Below, piece by piece: positions 44,850-55,688 of a DNA stretch of 64,000 bases. The DNA lies in NCBI GenBank assembly GCA_018806985.1, contig JADANN010000106.1, forward strand, positions 124,001-188,000. The letters run 5' to 3'. Source of the stretch: Angiostrongylus vasorum. Lineage: Eukaryota > Nematoda > Chromadorea > Rhabditida > Metastrongylidae. A program made the position numbers and the translations under genes. Each line of letters opens with the position of its first letter. The stretch's first letter is position 1. The notes beneath the pieces were generated by a model that searched no databases, was not told the origin of the DNA, and saw only the letters and a program-made list of their open reading frames with translations.

Positions 44850-46158
44850 ATGGATCTGTGGCCTCGTTCGATGAACCGCATGATGAATGACTACTTTCGT
44901 GACTTCGATCGTTTTGAGAGAAGCCTTTTCCCGTACTGGCGAAATGCAGATCACTCGGTGTTGCACGTTGCAAACGAAGCTCAACAGGTTACTGCTTTTT
45001 AAATTAGTAATTCAACTATTTTAAAAACCTCGTACTTCAATGGGATAAACGATCTGCATGATCGACCAGACAAATTTTTCCTCCGCAAAGCTGAACGAAC
45101 ATTTCAGATGGTCAATGATGACAGCAAGTTTGCCGTGTCGTTGGATGTATCCCAATTTCGTCCTGAAGAGCTCAAGGTTCATCTAGAAGGGAAGGAGCTG
45201 ACTATCGAGGGCAAGCATCAACACAAGGATGACACCAGTTTTATGGAAAGGTGAATTCTTTTTGTTTGTTACCCTGCTTTGCATCACTTTGCCAAAGGAG
45301 CATTGTATATTGTTCAAATAATGGGTAGTAATTATAACATACATATGTATATGTATGTGTGTATTTCGTTTCTTGGTTACTTGGATACTTTGATGGCCAG
45401 TCTTCACTGGTATTGCGAACCCCAGGGTGTTCACCACTCGTTTCATTTTCGCGCAGTTGTTTTTCATGGTGGTGGTCCGCTTCGAATATGGTGGTCTGGG
45501 AGGCATGACCCCCATATGTATCATGGATGCATGTTTTCACCATTCTAGGTTAATTTTAGGGTCAGATAATATTAGAAGATGACTTTTTTGGAACCACTTC
45601 TTTGAAATTCAAGTTTGTGTAGTAGTGATCTCCATCAGCATGGACTTCTTTGACCCATGGATTCCGCAATGATTTGATCAAAGGCTACTTGTAGCCTGCG
45701 ACATGAGACATAGATGCTAATAACCTAATATGCTTATATCGTTTACATTTGCAATATGATGACAGAATTTGAGCGAAAGTATTAAAAAACCGATGGAGTC
45801 GCAAGTGTCTACAATTTCCAAGAATTACTTTATAGAACAATATTTCCTGCTTGCCGTGCGAACTTTTTAATGAGTTCAAAGTGATTCATTACATGTGGAA
45901 CCATAGAATTACTTCTTCATATGGTCGTGATGGTAAATATTATAAATGCAATTAGTAGTTGCGTGTTTCCTCACAACTAAAACAATTCATTTAAGATCAT
46001 TCGTTCGCAAGTGGACTTTGCCGGAAAACGTAGATCTGGAGGCGCTCCGCACTCAGCTGAACGATGCTGGGCATCTCTCCGTCGAAGCACCGAAGGTTGG
46101 TCAGCCTGGTGCTCAGAAGCGCTCTATCCCAATAGAGCGCATTCCATCCCAACTTTAA
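44850..46158 (+). CDS. Small heat-shock protein, divergent member, gene d
   Basis: Exons 44850-44987, 45108-45250 and 45996-46158 join in phase to 147 residues plus TAA. It starts MDLWPRSMNRMMNDYFRDFD, an N-terminus unlike genes a-c. The crystallin domain has SKFAVSLDVSQFRPEELKVH and RSFVRKWTLPENVDL. The tail SIPIERIPSQL keeps the I-x-I anchor. The intron sites are equivalent to those of a-c (after codon 46, and inside the Arg codon), so the family shares one ancestor. Splice sites: GTTACT/TTTCAG and GTGAAT/TTTAAG; the last acceptor is weak. I find no heat-shock element in about 350 bp upstream. The position between the c and e copies suggests it belongs to the duplicated unit. Confidence 0.88.
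45365..45550 (-). mobile_element. RTE 3'-end fragment in sHSP gene d intron 2
   Basis: About 185 bp of LINE 3' end (GHQSIQV-type codons on the minus strand; TTACTTGGATACTTTGATGG on the plus strand) inserted in intron 2 of gene d. I did not see it in the matching intron copy at 54.5-55.5 kb, so it probably arrived after that duplication. Confidence 0.6.
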
Positions 46159-47560
46159 AAGATCGTTCATTATGAAACACTGTTTTTGTTTATTGCATGA
46201 AGCCATGCCATTGAAGTCGTGCATGTACTGCTGTTTGACTGACAATTGTATTTGTTATTTTTTTCATCTTTCGTTTTTCTTATCTTTAAACCGCTACTCC
46301 CATATTAGTTAACTTGTAATTGGTTCTATGTTTCCATGTATTTTAAATCAGTAAACGTTTCGAAGAGGTTTCTATGGACTAACGGTGTGAGCACTATCCG
46401 GAATTCGCGCTCATGTGTTATCGACGTAAATCATTCTCTGAGCAATCGTAAAGTTAAGGTTCTCAAACAAAGTTCGTCCAGGTTTCTCCACATAAAGGAA
46501 GTGGTAAGAAACTTATCATTTTTTTCACATTGTTTCTCACATAGACGTTCGTTTCAAAGTTGTGGATTATCAGGAGTGGTTGCGTTAACGCAAAGTATAT
46601 GCACTGGTCAATTTATAGTGGTTGTTCTGGGTCTAACTGTTGCTCATGGTGATGGATGTGACATTGGTCATCTGAAAGGTAATGGAAAAAAGATAGGGAT
46701 GCTATTGATGAAGTCAGGTGATTTTGACTTGTTACAAAACCTCCCCATTTATGAATGGTTGATTAGCATACTGCTGTCACTATGAGCCATGTGCAGACTA
46801 GTTAGAGGTCTGGGAGGTAGAGATGAGTGCAAGTTGAGGATGATACTGTTAGTGAGTTTGGATGATTTTCATACAGAGCAGAACTTCTCCATTTATGAAT
46901 GTTTCTTTAGCAAGCTGTTGTCACTATAAGGTATAGGTAGACTGCTAGGATTCACTTTGGCTGAACAACACGTGCATCTTGCAATTTTTCTCTATGTCAG
47001 TGATTGACGCTGTGCCTGAACTTTTTATCTGGTAAATTTTGACAAATATCGATTCAATTTATTGTATAAACAAAGTTCCAGAAATGGTTAAACGCAGTGG
47101 GCAGAATCCCGTAATTTCCACTTGTGCGATCGATAATGCTAATAAGCAGTGTTGGTGGGTAAAGGCTCGCTTTATGAACATCATAACAACATGCAGTGCA
47201 TGACGAAAGAAGATACGCATTGGTCTCAGTGCACAGTACAGTAGGTACCATGTAGGGTGTCTGTTGTCGGTTATCCGATGGAAAACAATGCGAAATCATT
47301 GTGGTATCTCATGCGGAAAAGAGTTTCTAGGAGTTTTTTAGTCGAGAGCGCTCTTATCACTGAGCAGTTGTGATGTTGTATCCCTCGCCGAGATATGTAT
47401 AATTTAAATCTATGTCCGTTCAGCATTATTCTCTCCGCGCTGTACTGAGCATGTGGTACTTTACGGTATTTTCTTTAATTCCATTTCCCTTTTACAATTT
47501 TTGGTCCATTTTACACAAATCTGTGGAATATAAACTAGTAACAGCATCAAAGAAGTGAGT
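45560..47560. repeat. Gene d intron 2 and downstream flank, duplicated at 54.54-57.02 kb
   Basis: Both copies share TCCATCA-CATGGACTT, the terminal exon, AAGCCATGC-(A/G)TTGAAGTCGTG, GGT(T/C)CTCAAACAAAGTTC and a long stretch to about 47.56/57.02 kb. An ORF of 149 codons at 46336-46785 is not preserved in the second copy. Confidence 0.7.
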
Positions 47561-47574
47561 ATTGAAAATGCTGT

Positions 47575-47745
47575 TGTAACAACTGCTGCTGTTTGGGTAT
47601 TGAACGTTGTGGACAAAGGTGATCCCGAAAGTAAAGTTTGAACTTCGGTTAACGTTTCCTCATATTTGTCTTCATCAGAGGTGGTGATCCGAGTCGATTG
47701 TCCACAGTTGCTCGTGTTCTGGATGTGGCGTCTTCGTCTCCGTAT
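47575..47745. repeat. Family D fragment
   Basis: GTTAACGTTTCCTCATATTTG, CTTCATCAGAGGTGGTGATC, CGAGTCGATTGTCCACAGTTG. Confidence 0.55.
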
Positions 47746-47766
47746 CCAGTACATCGTGTATATCGT

Positions 47767-47771
47767 ATATA

Positions 47772-47817
<46 letters not shown>
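47767..47817. repeat. (TA)n microsatellite
   Basis: About 50 bp of TA dinucleotides with one interruption. Confidence 0.95.
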
Positions 47818-47818
<1 letters not shown>

Positions 47819-48029
47819 TATACATCGTATCTCCCGAATGGGGGGATACTCACCAGGCAATGCTGTTTTACACAGGACGGTTGTTGTCGATAGTTTTGAT
47901 TTTCCGGACAACATGCATTGACTTCATCACCTATGTGGTCAAAAGAATTTGAGACATTCTACTCTAAACAAGCATACTTGAATCCAAATTGAGCTTTATT
48001 AAGGGAAATAAACGTTACTTCATTAGTTA

Positions 48030-50100
48030 GTCGGTCTTTATTCACGAGTTGTGCGGACGCTATCACGTTTATCATTCGTTTCATTGCCTCGCAATCGTCG
48101 CGGTGGTGGTGCTTTGATTAGAGCATGGTGGTGGGTGAATGTTTCGTACCGTGATCTGTAAAACAACTGCAGATGCAAGTACTGCTGATTAATTTTGGTT
48201 ACGCCCGACCAACGTGTAGGTGGTCGTCCCTAGAGGGTGCTCACATCTTCGTGGAGTCCACTCTACAGTTCTTCTTCTTCGTCCATCTGTCGTAAGTTTT
48301 TTCATGATATGACGGGCCCATCTATATGTCGCTATCGATGTATATTCTCCGGATTTCGAAGATCAGAGCTTCTCATTCCGGCATAGGAGATATTGTTCAA
48401 GCGATGTATGAGTAAAACGATTTTTCACTCGTATCAATTCACGTCTCTTCTGCATAACAGAGCGCTGGGAGGACTACTGAATAGAATTCATCAAGCAGCG
48501 CGAATGCGGTCCAAGCAGGGCATCTTCTGTATAATTCCTCCTTCATGTTGTTCTCAATGTTCATTAAACGCCCAATGTATACGTATGAGCTGGCCTCTGC
48601 AATTAGAAAACTATACAGTTCAGTCTGATCGTTTTTCTCCTCATGGGTTTTTTCATAGGCTGGGTTTTCTTCCAATATATGTGTAGTCCGGTCTTTTTCG
48701 CGCTTCGTTGAGCTCATTGATCATCGTCTCTGTTTTATTCGTACTTCTTAAGAAAATGATGATGTTGTTGACGAATCGAGGATTTGGTAGCAATTTTCCA
48801 TCAAAACGGACCTCTTTCTAATCTCAGTACTTTTGTTCGCACAAGTTCCGACGACGTTTTTTCAGACAGGTTCGTTTTTGTGGTGCTTCTAATGCTTCTT
48901 CCACTGCACCAGCGTAGATCTTTCTGCATCTTGTGCAGCTGGCATTTATTAGTAGCCGTGCTAAACGTGTTGCACTACAATCGAACCTAAGTTTCCTTGT
49001 CTTTTTGGGCAACTCCTTAGTGTGGTAATAATGTAGATGCGATCTGATCCTCTTAATTGAGGAAGTGACGCGAATTCCGCATAACTTTTGAAGTCTTTCG
49101 ACAAGCAGCTCATAGTTTTCGGTTGGGTCTTCTTTTTTTTATTTGGCAGTAACGCTTGGATCTGATTTTGTTTAGAATCTTCTCGGCGTATACAGTTAGA
49201 CTTATTATTCGTGGTCGACGTTTCTACTTTACATTTGTATCGAATCTTAGCGCGAGGAAGGCGGTGATCGAAACCAGTACAAAGTGATAGGACTATTGAT
49301 GTGTCAAGTAGGCACCATCTTCCACTTATCAGAATTGGTCAGTCTTCGCTTGATTCGAGCCATTAGGAGACTCGCATATCGAGCAGCGACTTTCATTATT
49401 CTGAAAAGGCAAGTTTCCAGCGTGCTGGAGGCAGGTGTCCCGCAAGACCGTTCACACTCTTTTTTCTTCCTCCTAATCCAACTTTTCTAATAATATTTGC
49501 TCTCGTTGGCCTTTCTTATCCTGGCGTTGAACTCTCTGACAACAAATTCTATAATACGCTTTTTCGATGCTGATAATTTCCTCCAGCTGGTAATAGAACG
49601 CATCTAATTCGTGCTCATCAGTTGCGTCGTTCGGTGAGTTGATGATAGTGATCTTCTTACGATGCGTTGATTGTAGACCGGGGCGAGCATTCGAGTGGGA
49701 AAGGATTTCGTACAAGTAGACAAGATGGGAAATGGACACGTTGACCAACAAAGTTTACGCCACTGACATTCATTTCGTTGCGGAAACTTTTTTCTGCTCG
49801 AATGATAAGGTGCCGATATCTAGTTGGCGGATTTCAGTCTTTTTGCCTGTTGTTTTTTGTAGAGAGATCACATGGAATTTTGTGGTGTCAGTGGTTTCAA
49901 GAAGGATGTGAAGATCGGGCCTGAGTAGTGTTCTGGTATTGTATGTGCAGCGTAAGAAACAGTCTCCATGAGCTATCGTGTATGTGTTCTTCAGATCCAG
50001 ATTCCAGTGAACCCGTGATTTGAGGCCTCTCACTGGTCGTCCTAGCTGAACGTCAGCGATGGATGTATCCATTATCCGGCGTACTGAGGCTGGCCTCACT
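48030..50100 (-). mobile_element. RTE-type LINE with internal deletion (RTE3)
   Basis: Endonuclease N-terminal part at 50.1-49.77 kb (CTYNTRTLL, HILLETTDTTKFHVISLQ, GTLSFEQKKV). More endonuclease follows at 49.7-49.5 kb (DAFYYQLEEIISIEKAYYRI). The late RT/thumb region is at 48.70-48.43 kb (SSYVYIGRLMNIENNMKEEL, AWTAFALLDEF, LPALCYAEET). The 3' terminal region at 48.3-48.03 kb matches 60.78-60.48 kb. Most of the RT core is missing. From a different RTE subfamily than RTE1/2. Confidence 0.75.
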
Positions 50101-51059
50101 TTAGTTGAGCAATTCTGTGTTCCTCGGAGTCTTGAGTTAACCTTGCAAGAAAATCATCTTCATGGCAACGGTTCCCACTTTCAGTCTTCCCATTAGTTGT
50201 TTCGGGCACAGTATTAAACCCGAAATAAAAAAAATAAAGGCAGGAATGAAAAAGTGACCGATTGATCAAGGACAGTGAAGAAGATGAAAGATATGTGAAG
50301 TGAAATAAAAACACTTGAAATTCACAGATCTTTGGTCTGGAAAATAATTTCTTTTCATTATCACGTATCGTCACGAGTATAGCAAGGAGTGCGACCCTAC
50401 TCCGGGGTGAACAAGCCTCTTGTTCCTCAGAGGTGGGAAATTGGTATGCGAAGTAGAATTGACTCAACCAGCGTTCAGCGACACTCATGACGAAAGGAAA
50501 GTGCTCAAGCAGCAAGCGAGGCCACACGTAAAAAGTTAGAAAACCTTCGTGGATGATGGAGACAAGGAAACGAATCGAGTGCAAGAAGTGCTGGGATCCG
50601 CACAGCAGATATGAAAGAGGGGTCGTGTAGAAAAACCTTCGTCTACTCTACCAAGATGAAGTTGTGATTCCATGGAGCCCACGTTTTCCCATATTCTTTC
50701 TTAGAAGCTTACGTTGGCCCAATTTCCCACTTGCCATAGAAATATTATTGTGGGAAAAGTTCATTTATGTAGCTCTGCTCAAATGCGATGAAAATCATTT
50801 GTCTACCCGTCTATGTCAAAAAGACGGAATTTTACACAGTCCATCAAAATGGACTGCAAGGCTTCTAGAACACACAAATTTTGTCGTTTTTCTCATCTTA
50901 GCTCGTATTTCGAATGGGAGCAATAGGGCCCAGTCGTTTTCATCAGAGTTTTACCAAAGCAGAATGCCACTTAGAAAAGAATGTATTTGAGGGAAAAGTT
51001 TAAAGACGACTGTAATTGCGCTTTTGAACTCGCATTCAAAAAAAATTGGAATTAAGATG
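50101..51059. other. Gene-free stretch
   Basis: Contains CGAGTGCAAGAAGTGCTGGGA at 50.58 kb, matching 42.96 kb, part of a block repeated three times in the window. No gene seen. Confidence 0.45.
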
Positions 51060-51496
51060 GAATTTTTGAGAAGAAAGTTGCGTACACCAGGGCGAGTGAT
51101 ATGATAACTTTTCTTTTAACAAGCTCAAGTTCTTAAGTTATCAGTTATTCAAAAGTCATCGTGTGTTGATGAAGAACAAGAATCATCGCAAGGGACACAT
51201 ACGGGGAACATACGATGCTCAACGAATTCCACAAAAACGGATAAGTGGTAAAGCTGCGAATGAAGTAGAAGAAGTGTTCTGCATGGTACGAAGCCAAGCA
51301 AATCAAAATGAGCGATTCTTTGATTAGAGGGACCAACATTAAGTTTTCGAATGACCTGTGAAAAATGACGAAAAACGATGGAGGAAGCATACGGAAGAAG
51401 TAGAGCGTTCTGTACCGCGTTCGCAACTCTCGGCGACGTCGCGGGTTAGGTAACTAACCCAGAATTTCGTGATAATTGTGTATTGTTCCATTGATT

Positions 51497-51780
51497 AGTT
51501 AACACGAGATTGATAAGAAAAACTTTTATTCTGCTAACTTGTCGACGTCTTCGCCTTCTTCAAAGCCAGATTGATACGAGTAGATTGTCCACAGTTGTTA
51601 CTTCTTTCGATGTCTGTTTTTGTGACCACGCCAAGTCGAATCCATTGCAGCATCGCTCGAAAGGACCAAACTCTCTCCTCAGCTATGAACAATCGACTCG
51701 GATCAATCCACCTTTGACGAAGGCGAAGTCCCTGACAGGTTGGCCGAATAAAGTGTTCATTTTATGGTAAATAGTCATGT
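51497..51780. repeat. Family D fold-back, both arms
   Basis: Left arm ACTTTTATTCTGCTAACTTG plus TCGACGTCTTCGCCTTCTTC through GATTGTCCACAGTTG. The right arm is the reverse complement (CAATCGACTCGGATCAATCC, GACGAAGGCGAAGTCCCTG, GGCCGAATAAAGTGTTC). Non-coding palindrome of about 280 bp. Confidence 0.75.
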
Positions 51781-52126
51781 TGAGGTTAAGGGAAAGTCGG
51801 TTTTTGAAATGTTGTTACGCTTCGTGGTTGATAATTTTTTTTCACCCAGAAGTTTTCCTAGCGCTCTGCTAGACAGCTGATACACTGGTTGGCTATTTGG
51901 GTACGTCATATCTAGACCTTGTCCATTTCTCATTTTTCATGACCCGTCATCACATCTACTGTGCGGATTCCAGCACTTCTTGCATTCGATTCGTTTTTAT
52001 CGCGTCAAACATCCACGTAACTCTGCGAACACTTCATGTGCTGTTTCAGCTGTTGCTTCTATGCGAATCAATTCTCCTTATAATCTTGGGGATAGCCGGG
52101 CTACAGCGTTCCTACGTGGATTGAAG

Positions 52127-52205
52127 AAGAACGTTGGAGCGAGGATCGAACTCAGGCCTTTGGTTCCTGATCGTCTGCATCACTAACCACTGCGCTATCC
52201 CCGGC
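52127..52205 (-). other. tRNA-like relic
   Basis: On the minus strand GGGGATAGCGCAGTGGTTAG (perfect A box) and CTGAGTTCGATCCTCG (B box and a GAG/CTC T-arm with a seven-base loop) are 44 nt apart, the spacing of a real tRNA. The acceptor stem does not pair and I cannot form an anticodon arm. Probably part of a repeat. Confidence 0.45.
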
Positions 52206-53258
52206 TATTTTTTGAAGTGTTCCGCGTTCTTCGGAATTTTCTCTGCACCTCCTCCAGCTTACGAAGGTGATCAGCAACCGTCTTGTTTTTATACGATACC
52301 TTCTGAAAAATAACCAACCTCTGTACAACATAACGCCCGACTTCGCAGTTCTGGTCTTCCAAAGTTGAGACCCATGGGGATAACTATAACTATGGAAAGC
52401 AAAGCATAAATAGGCTAATCATTTAATGGAGGGTGCGGATAGCAGTGGTGGTGAACCATCCTCTGCAGTTCAATGGGGACATTCATGCTCGGCTATATCA
52501 GGAATCCAGGGAGAAGCGACTCGACCAACATTCTACGACATTCAAGGCGAAATGAAAATCTTTAAGCACTAGCCGAAGCCATACGTACAAAATAACATAG
52601 CTTTCGTGGAGGTGGGCGCGAGGAAACCAAACGAATGTGAGAAGTTCAGAGATCCGCGCAGTAGACGTGAAGACGGATCGTATAAAATAAAAATTAAAAA
52701 AAACCGTCCAGTGAGAAGAGTCGTCGGTGGATGGTTGGAAACAACAATGGAGTTGAAGAAGATTCGAGCGTCTTTCAGGACGACCATTTATGAAATAGAA
52801 TCGTGTTTCTAACTAACAGCGATCCGTTACATTTGTAGCTGCAAATGCTTCATGCAGGGTGGAGGAATTTTTGTTAGATGGAAGGATTAGCTTCTCGTGT
52901 AGGCCCTTCCTGCTCTTCCAAAATCGTTGGCTTGGGACAGTAGACTTGCTCATTTAACCAACCCCAAAGAAAAAATTGGAGATCGTTAAGTCAGTGCTGT
53001 TGGTTTAAAATGAACCTTTGGAACTCTGGGGGAAAACTGTTCTGTTCAGCAAATACCGACTAATGGGTCCAGCATAGAAACTACGTCGACGTCTTGTGGT
53101 GAGTGTGGTTGAAATACACATTAACATAAAGCTTATTGGCAACGTATGTGCGCATTTACATCATCGACAAACAAAAAATACTCAGCTGAAGAGACAACCA
53201 CAAGAAATCTCAACAAGCAAAACAAACGGGCCGGGTCTTCACCTGGAATGGCGATTTT

Positions 53259-53754
53259 CTACGCCTTTTCGGCCACCTGTTCGATCGGAATGCTTCTGCA
53301 AGCAGATCCAAGCGGATTAGTGAGTTTTGGCGCTTCGACTGATAGTTTGCCGTTATTAGTGAGAGAAGAACGAATTGCTTCGAGGTTAACATCTTCCGGC
53401 AGCACGAACTGACGAGTGAAAGCTCTAATGGTGTTGATAAAGCACTAGAAAGTAGTTCGAGACATTTAAAGATTGTCCTAAAGTATCTTAACTTCCGAAG
53501 CATTGCACTAATCATAGGTCTTTATAACTGAGAACAACTAGGAACCTTGCGGCAGACAACTACCTAGTGTCCACATTGAGTTCATACATTTTGACGCTAG
53601 TTGCTATTAACCTCATTGAATAACCATTCTCCTCTTCCAGCTCTTCCTTTCCTTCAATAGTTAGATAACGACCATCTATGTTGACTTTCAAATGCTCAGG
53701 CTTGAACTTTGACACATCGATAGCAAAGGCAAACTTCGACTCGTTGTCGACAAT
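53259..53754 (-). pseudogene. 5'-truncated copy of sHSP gene c (copy e)
   Basis: Exon 2 (53612-53754) and exon 3 (53259-53424) are intact in frame with GT and AG sites, encoding the whole crystallin domain and an IPIEQVAEKA tail. No MSLWIRP-type first exon exists between here and 55.5 kb. Where it should be there are two SINEs and a (TA)n tract. The AATAAA of gene c is AATAAG here. Probably a dead fragment; it could survive only if it acquired a new first exon. Confidence 0.8.
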
Positions 53755-53843
53755 CTGAACAATGTGCACTGGAAACTGGTGATGATGGCAACATTTAAAA
53801 ACGACGTGTTGTATATATTTCTGTATATTTCACAACTACAAAG

Positions 53844-54125
53844 GAGCGCGTTTGGCGCAGTGGTTGGAGGCGCCCTGCAACACACGTGGAGTCGATCCCC
53901 GTGCCCGTGGCCCACTTAGCCTTCCATCGTCCGGGATCGGCAAAATGATACCAGACTTGTAAGGGAGGATAGCAGCACTGGCTCGATACATTGGGAGAGC
54001 ACCGCGAGTCATTGTTAAGGCCAGATATGCATTCAATCACCTTCAAACGATTCTTAATGAAGTCGAATGCATGGCGTATCCCTCAGCGATAGATCAACGC
54101 CGAGAGCGTTATCGTTTATCCTTTA
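53844..54125 (+). mobile_element. SINE family A in the intron of sHSP copy e
   Basis: GCGCGTTTGGCGCAGTGGTT head, GTGGAGTCGATCCCCG, tail GTTTATCCTTTA. Inserted at the same place as the copy beside pseudogene f (63781). Confidence 0.9.
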
Positions 54126-54141
54126 TGTATATACTTGGAAG

Positions 54142-54367
54142 GGCGCGTGCAGCGCTGTGGTTAGACGCGCCCTGCAATACACACAAGATAGACTCCTGTT
54201 CTTCATTCTGACCAAGCCGTTCATCCTTCTAGGGTAGGCGAATTGGTACTAGACTTGCCCTAGGAGGATAGGAGCACTGGCTCGATACATCAATAGGCCA
54301 CCGCGAGTCATTGTAAAGGCCAAGTATGCATTCAGTCACGCCGAGAGCTTTATCCCTTTATCCTTTA
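54142..54367 (+). mobile_element. SINE family A with internal deletion
   Basis: GCGCGTGCAGCGCTGTGGTT head; TGGTACTAGACTTGCCCTAG; jumps from ATTCAGTCAC straight to GCCGAGAGCTTTATCC, losing about 55 bp. Confidence 0.85.
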
Positions 54368-54371
54368 CATA

Positions 54372-54437
54372 TGGTATATATATATATATATATATATAAA
54401 TATATATATATAAATATATATATTTTTTCCATATAAA

Positions 54438-54524
<87 letters not shown>
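54372..54524. repeat. (TA)n microsatellite, two blocks
   Basis: TA repeats at 54372-54424 and 54442-54524, split by a short T-rich stretch. Lies at the point where homology to sHSP gene d intron 2 begins. Confidence 0.95.
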
Positions 54525-54528
<4 letters not shown>

Positions 54529-55525
54529 ACTCACGAATCCTTGTTTACACTTGTGTCAGAAAATGACTTTTTTGTAGTCTTTTGTTTGAAATCTACCTTT
54601 CACTTTATAAGTGTTTCCATCACCATGGACTTTTTAGGTCCATTGATTCCACACTGATTTCATCCCATCGGTGCTAAAGGCGCAGAGTTGTAATTTGAAT
54701 AAGTGGTCGAGTTCATCTCCCTATGTGGTGTTTTGAAGTAAATTAACACCATAAAACTTATCGTACTGAGATCACTTGAATTTTTTTGCAATTCTGAAAA
54801 AGGCCAGGTGAGAACAGCGCAGAGGACGAGACTCCTTTTAGCTGAAGTCCACTTGTTCACCATCAGATTCTTATTTCGTGGATCGCGGTTGAGTCACTAA
54901 GAGGCTTTCTTGCCATTGTTTTTAGCTGAGGTAGGAGCGACTTTTAGTCTGTCGGGGCTCATTCGAAGGTGAGTTATGATGGTGTACTGGTTTAGCAATT
55001 CCAGGATCTGCTCAATCGGATTTCTGAGGCTTCCTTCGACTTAAAGCTTGTGTTTCCACAATTGGAGTAACAAGTCACTTGAATCCCATCATCGGAACGA
55101 TATTCTTTCCCAATCTAATAGAAATGTAGTGGTATGCGCGTTAGCAGCTGAATGATCTCACTAGTATCGGGTAGGTGTCAAGTGACAAAGGTGAACTGCA
55201 TGAAAGCTCATTTGTTGTCCACAAGACGAGACGTACTTGCTAATAACCTAATCTACTTATATCATCTATCTGGGCCGTATGAAAGCTGAATTCTAACGAG
55301 GAGAATCAGAAGCCAATGGATTTGGGAGTGTCTAAAATTACCTAAAATTACGTTGTAAAACAATGTTATCTTCTTGTCGTGCGAACGTTTTTCATGAGGC
55401 CACAATGATTCGTTACATTGTGGAACGATGGGATTCAATGCTTACATCATCGAGAGTGGAAGGGAAATAATGTAAGTACATTTAGTAGGTGTGTATTTCC
55501 TCACAACTAATACAACTCATTTAAG

Positions 55526-55688
55526 ATCATTCGTTCACAAGTGGACTTTGCCGGAAAACGCAGATCTAGAGGCGCTCCACACTCGGCTGAACGATTCCGG
55601 ATATCTCTTCGTTGAGGCAGCGAAGGTTGGTCAGCCAGATGCTCAGAAGCTCACTGTCCCAATACAGCGCGCTCCATCTCAATTTTGA
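55526..55688 (+). pseudogene. Terminal-exon copy of sHSP gene d (copy d')
   Basis: Matches gene d exon 3 over its whole length: RSFVHKWTLPENADLEALHT through PSQF, with the same TTTAAG acceptor and an open frame. Exons 1 and 2 are missing; the sequence 5' of it matches gene d intron 2 back to about 54.54 kb and then ends at the (TA)n tract. The anchor motif reads V-P-I in place of I-P-I. Confidence 0.8.

Larger units (their letters stand above)
51060..53845. repeat. Segmental duplication, copy 2 (with pseudogene e)
   Basis: Aligns along its length with 61090-63780: TTGATGAAGAACAAGAATCATC (51171), the family D fold-back, CTTCTATGCGAATCAATTC (52055), the tRNA-like relic, the pseudogene 3' flank and the pseudogene. 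Non-coding apart from the sHSP exons. Confidence 0.75.

Noticed and set aside
46336..46785. 149-codon ORF downstream of sHSP gene d
   Set aside because: The duplicated copy of the same DNA at 55.8-56.2 kb does not keep the frame, which argues against coding.
47461..47853. 130-codon minus-strand ORF with a run of Tyr-Ile
   Set aside because: The run is the translated (TA)n microsatellite; the rest overlaps family D.
53259..53754. Copy e as a working sHSP gene
   Set aside because: No first exon or heat-shock promoter is found upstream, although exons 2 and 3 are intact.
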